DNA of 7,804 nt. It comes from a bacterium (GTDB taxonomy: Bacteria > Desulfobacterota > UBA8473). The DNA lies in the NCBI GenBank assembly GCA_009773075.1, contig WOUX01000034.1:1-7804 (forward strand), in the 5' to 3' direction. The position numbers and the translations under genes were made by a program. The stretch's first letter is position 1. Every line of letters starts with the position of its first letter. The notes beneath the pieces were generated by a model. That model saw only the letters and a program-made list of their open reading frames with translations, made no database searches and had not been told where the DNA came from. This document shows, piece by piece, positions 5,787 through 7,804 of the stretch.

Positions 5787-7484
5787 TTATTCGTCACATG
5801 CCGTAGTTCTCAAGACCTCTTCAATACTGGTAATACCCTCTTTTACTTTGGTAATTCCACTCTGTCTTAGAGTCTTCATCCCAAGGGTAATTGCCTTCTT
5901 TTTTATCTTAGAGGCAGAGGCCCCATCTAAGATCAATTCTTTTAATTCCTCTTTTATAGGCATTACTTCATACAACGCTGTTCTTCCTCTATATCCGGTA
6001 TTGTTGCAGTTCACGCAACCTTTTCCTGAGTAACAGATTAAATCAAGAACCTCATCTTCTGGAATCCCAAGATTTATTAATGCCCGTTTAGAAACCTTCA
6101 AAGGCTCTTTGCACTTTGGACATATCCTGCGAGCCAATCTCTGGGCCAGAATCAGGTTTACCGAAGATACTACTAGGAATGGTTCAATTCCCATATTTAA
6201 GAGCCTGCTAACTGTTCCAGGTGCATCATTTGTATGTAGAGTACTTAACACTAGGTGACCGGTAAGGGCAGCCTTAACACTTATCTCTACCGTTTCAAAA
6301 TCTCTGATCTCTCCAACCATAATGATGTTAGGATCCTGACGTAAAAAGGATCTAAGAGCAGCAGCAAAGGTCAAACCAATTTGCTCATGTACCTGGACCT
6401 GATTAATTCCGTGCAGATTAAACTCTATGGGATCCTCAACAGTACAAATATTCTCAGAAATCTTGTTTAACTCTAATAAAGCTGAATAAAGGGTTGTTGT
6501 CTTACCACTTCCGGTAGGACCTGTTACCAAAACCATACCAAAAGGCTTGCAAATAGCTTCTTGGAAGTCCTTTAATGCATTTTTTTCGAATCCTAATTCA
6601 GTCATATCCAGTTGTAAATTTGATTTGTCTAACAAACGGAGAACAACTTTCTCTCCAAAGAGGGTGGGTAGCACTGATACGCGAAAATCCATCTCTCTTC
6701 CCCTTCCGATCTTTAATTTAATCCTTCCATCCTGTGGTAACCTCCTCTCAGCTATATCAAGATTAGACATAATCTTGATACGGGATATTATGGCATTCCT
6801 CAGTTTTATGGGAAGCTTCATTACCTCATACAATAACCCATCTATTCTCATTCTTACCCTGAAGCTCTTTTCATAGGGTTCGATATGGATATCACTTGCG
6901 TCCTTTTTTATAGCATCTGTTAAAACTAGATTAACCAGTTTAACAACAGGGGCATCCTCACTAGCCCTTTCAAGTTCATTAATATTTATTTCCTCTTCAT
7001 CGCTAACGAATTCAATTCCTGTAACATCAAGACTAGAGATAACATCAGAGAAGGATGCAAAATAATCATAATATTTATCTACGGCAGATATAATTGAAGT
7101 ATCTGATGCAACTACGACTTCAATATTAAGACCGGTAAGGAATTTGACATCATCTATAGCAAATATGTTTGAAGGGTCAGACATAGCAACAATCAGGGTT
7201 GAGCCGATCTTATCAATGGGAATCAATTGATATTTATGGACAATACTAGCAGGTATAAGCTTAATAATTTCAGGATCAATCTCTAATTCCGAGAGGTTGA
7301 TGTGGGGGGCATTATACTGGGTGCTTAAAAAAGAGGTCAGGTCGTTCTCTTTTAAAAAGCCCAACTTTATAAGATTGTGTCCTAATCGCCCCCCAGAATT
7401 TCTCTCTTCTTCCATGGCTTTCTCAAGTTGTTCTCGTGAGATCAGCTTCTTCTTGACTAGTAAATTACCCAATCCTTTAAGCAT
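5787..7484 (-). CDS. pilB: Type IV pilus assembly ATPase PilB (GspE/MshE family)
   Basis: This cytoplasmic hexameric ATPase powers pilus extension through PilC. Its 565 residues are full length. The N-terminal MshEN-type domain (about 1-150) holds two 24-residue motifs, 4-27 and 33-56, five residues apart, the arrangement known for cyclic di-GMP binding in MshE. The second is canonical (R33, L34, G35, G42, L49, L53, Q56); the first is degenerate. The ATPase core shows ASDIHIEP (196-203), Walker A GPTGSGKTT (322-330, K328), the Asp box TVEDPIEF (348-355), Walker B IIMVGEIRD (387-395) and the His box GHLVLSTLHTND (409-420). A four-cysteine zinc site, CPKC (455-458) and CVNC (490-493), is typical of PilB and GspE and absent from PilT. 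It starts at ATG with GGAG five bases upstream and has a good promoter of its own. A type II secretion GspE is the main alternative. Confidence 0.95.
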   Translation of the reverse strand: MLKGLGNLLVKKKLISREQLEKAMEEERNSGGRLGHNLIKLGFLKENDLTSFLSTQYNAPHINLSELEIDPEIIKLIPASIVHKYQLIPIDKIGSTLIVAMSDPSNIFAIDDVKFLTGLNIEVVVASDTSIISAVDKYYDYFASFSDVISSLDVTGIEFVSDEEEININELERASEDAPVVKLVNLVLTDAIKKDASDIHIEPYEKSFRVRMRIDGLLYEVMKLPIKLRNAIISRIKIMSNLDIAERRLPQDGRIKLKIGRGREMDFRVSVLPTLFGEKVVLRLLDKSNLQLDMTELGFEKNALKDFQEAICKPFGMVLVTGPTGSGKTTTLYSALLELNKISENICTVEDPIEFNLHGINQVQVHEQIGLTFAAALRSFLRQDPNIIMVGEIRDFETVEISVKAALTGHLVLSTLHTNDAPGTVSRLLNMGIEPFLVVSSVNLILAQRLARRICPKCKEPLKVSKRALINLGIPEDEVLDLICYSGKGCVNCNNTGYRGRTALYEVMPIKEELKELILDGASASKIKKKAITLGMKTLRQSGITKVKEGITSIEEVLRTTACDE

Positions 7485-7516
7485 TTATACTCCAGGTAAG
7501 ACACTGTTTTTTAGAG

Positions 7517-7546
7517 ATTTTAACTGATGCTAGTACCTAATGTCAA
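7517..7546 (-). promoter_or_regulatory. Sigma-70-type promoter of pilBC
   Basis: On the minus strand, a perfect TTGACA (7546-7541) is followed by an 18-base spacer and TAAAAT (7522-7517, five of six -10 bases). The predicted start is near 7510, giving a leader of about 25 nt to the pilB ATG at 7484. It lies in the 89-base gap after aroE, so pilBC can be expressed independently of aroE. This is the strongest promoter match in the window. Confidence 0.65.
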
Positions 7547-7573
7547 AGGGGGTTATCCTCCTCTTCATATGCA

Positions 7574-7804
7574 TCACACAAATAATCTCTCAGTCAATAT
7601 CTCCTTCATCAATTTAACAGGTGCATCTACATCTGTCCAAATTTTAAAACTCAATGCCCCCTGAAAGACCAGCATCCCCAGTCCATTATGAGTGGTTAAG
7701 CCAGCTTCCTCTGCCTCCCTCAAGAGGGAGGTCTTGAAGGGGTTATAAACTATATCATATATTATGGCGCTCTCAGGTAGATGATCCAGCGGCAACTTCA
7801 AAGA
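7574..7804 (-). CDS. aroE: Shikimate dehydrogenase, C-terminal 76 residues only
   Basis: This enzyme reduces 3-dehydroshikimate to shikimate with NADPH. Only the last 76 residues are inside the window; the frame is open to the right edge and ends in TGA. The fragment is recognisable from the AroE C-terminal motifs: DIVYNPFKTSLLREAEEAG (fragment residues 17-35) and NGLGMLVFQGALSFKIWT (40-57). The glutamine at 48 is the conserved residue that contacts shikimate in this family. It precedes pilBC by 89 bases on the same strand and shares a pathway with aroF and aroA further down, which suggests the pilus genes sit within a broader aromatic gene cluster. No terminator is visible after it. Confidence 0.95.
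   Translation of the reverse strand, partial: SLKLPLDHLPESAIIYDIVYNPFKTSLLREAEEAGLTTHNGLGMLVFQGALSFKIWTDVDAPVKLMKEILTERLFV

Noticed and set aside
7549..7563. GAGGAGG ribosome binding site after aroE, possibly for a tiny gene
   Set aside because: The only frame it could serve is an 8-codon TTG frame that runs through the pilB promoter; nothing supports a gene.

Overview
The window is a run of seven genes, all on the minus strand. Read in the direction of transcription (right to left) they are aroE (3' end only), pilB, pilC, pheA, aroF, tyrA and aroA (3' end cut off by the window edge). It looks like ordinary bacterial chromosome: dense, co-directional, moderate-to-low GC, with strong GGAGG-type ribosome binding sites and several GTG or TTG starts. 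The pheA-aroF-tyrA-aroA order and the pairing of type IV pilus genes with aroE suggest a Gram-negative lineage of the Desulfobacterota / Nitrospirota / related uncultured-phylum type. That assignment is inference from gene order and protein style; no marker gene fixes it.

Right part (7804-4481): the C-terminal 76 residues of shikimate dehydrogenase are followed by an 89-base gap holding a good sigma-70-type promoter. Next come pilB, the hexameric assembly ATPase with an N-terminal MshEN-type domain, and pilC, the inner-membrane platform protein. No pilT lies between them. The 97-base gap between pilB and pilC carries a small hairpin and three 7-base repeats.

Middle (4480-4150): about 330 bases without a gene. 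This gap holds a candidate promoter for the aromatic operon, an exact 9-bp inverted repeat that flanks its -10 element, and a leader of about 225 nt with two hairpins that cannot form together. It ends in a very strong Shine-Dalgarno sequence before pheA.

Left part (4149-1): a compact operon for the common aromatic pathway and its Phe and Tyr branches. pheA encodes chorismate mutase-prephenate dehydratase with a C-terminal ACT domain. aroF encodes a Thermotoga-type DAHP synthase with an N-terminal ferredoxin-like domain. tyrA encodes prephenate dehydrogenase without an ACT domain. aroA encodes EPSP synthase and starts at TTG. Together with aroE, the window encodes the first step (DAHP synthase), two later shikimate steps (AroE, AroA), and the enzymes that divert chorismate to phenylpyruvate or 4-hydroxyphenylpyruvate. 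Feedback by phenylalanine is expected at PheA and feedback on pathway entry at AroF; TyrA has no visible effector domain.

I see no tRNA, rRNA, CRISPR array, insertion sequence, phage gene or canonical intrinsic terminator, and no clearly undescribed gene system. The most interesting signals are intergenic: the pheA leader and promoter architecture and the 7-base-periodic repeats in two gaps. The MshEN motif asymmetry of PilB is also worth attention.
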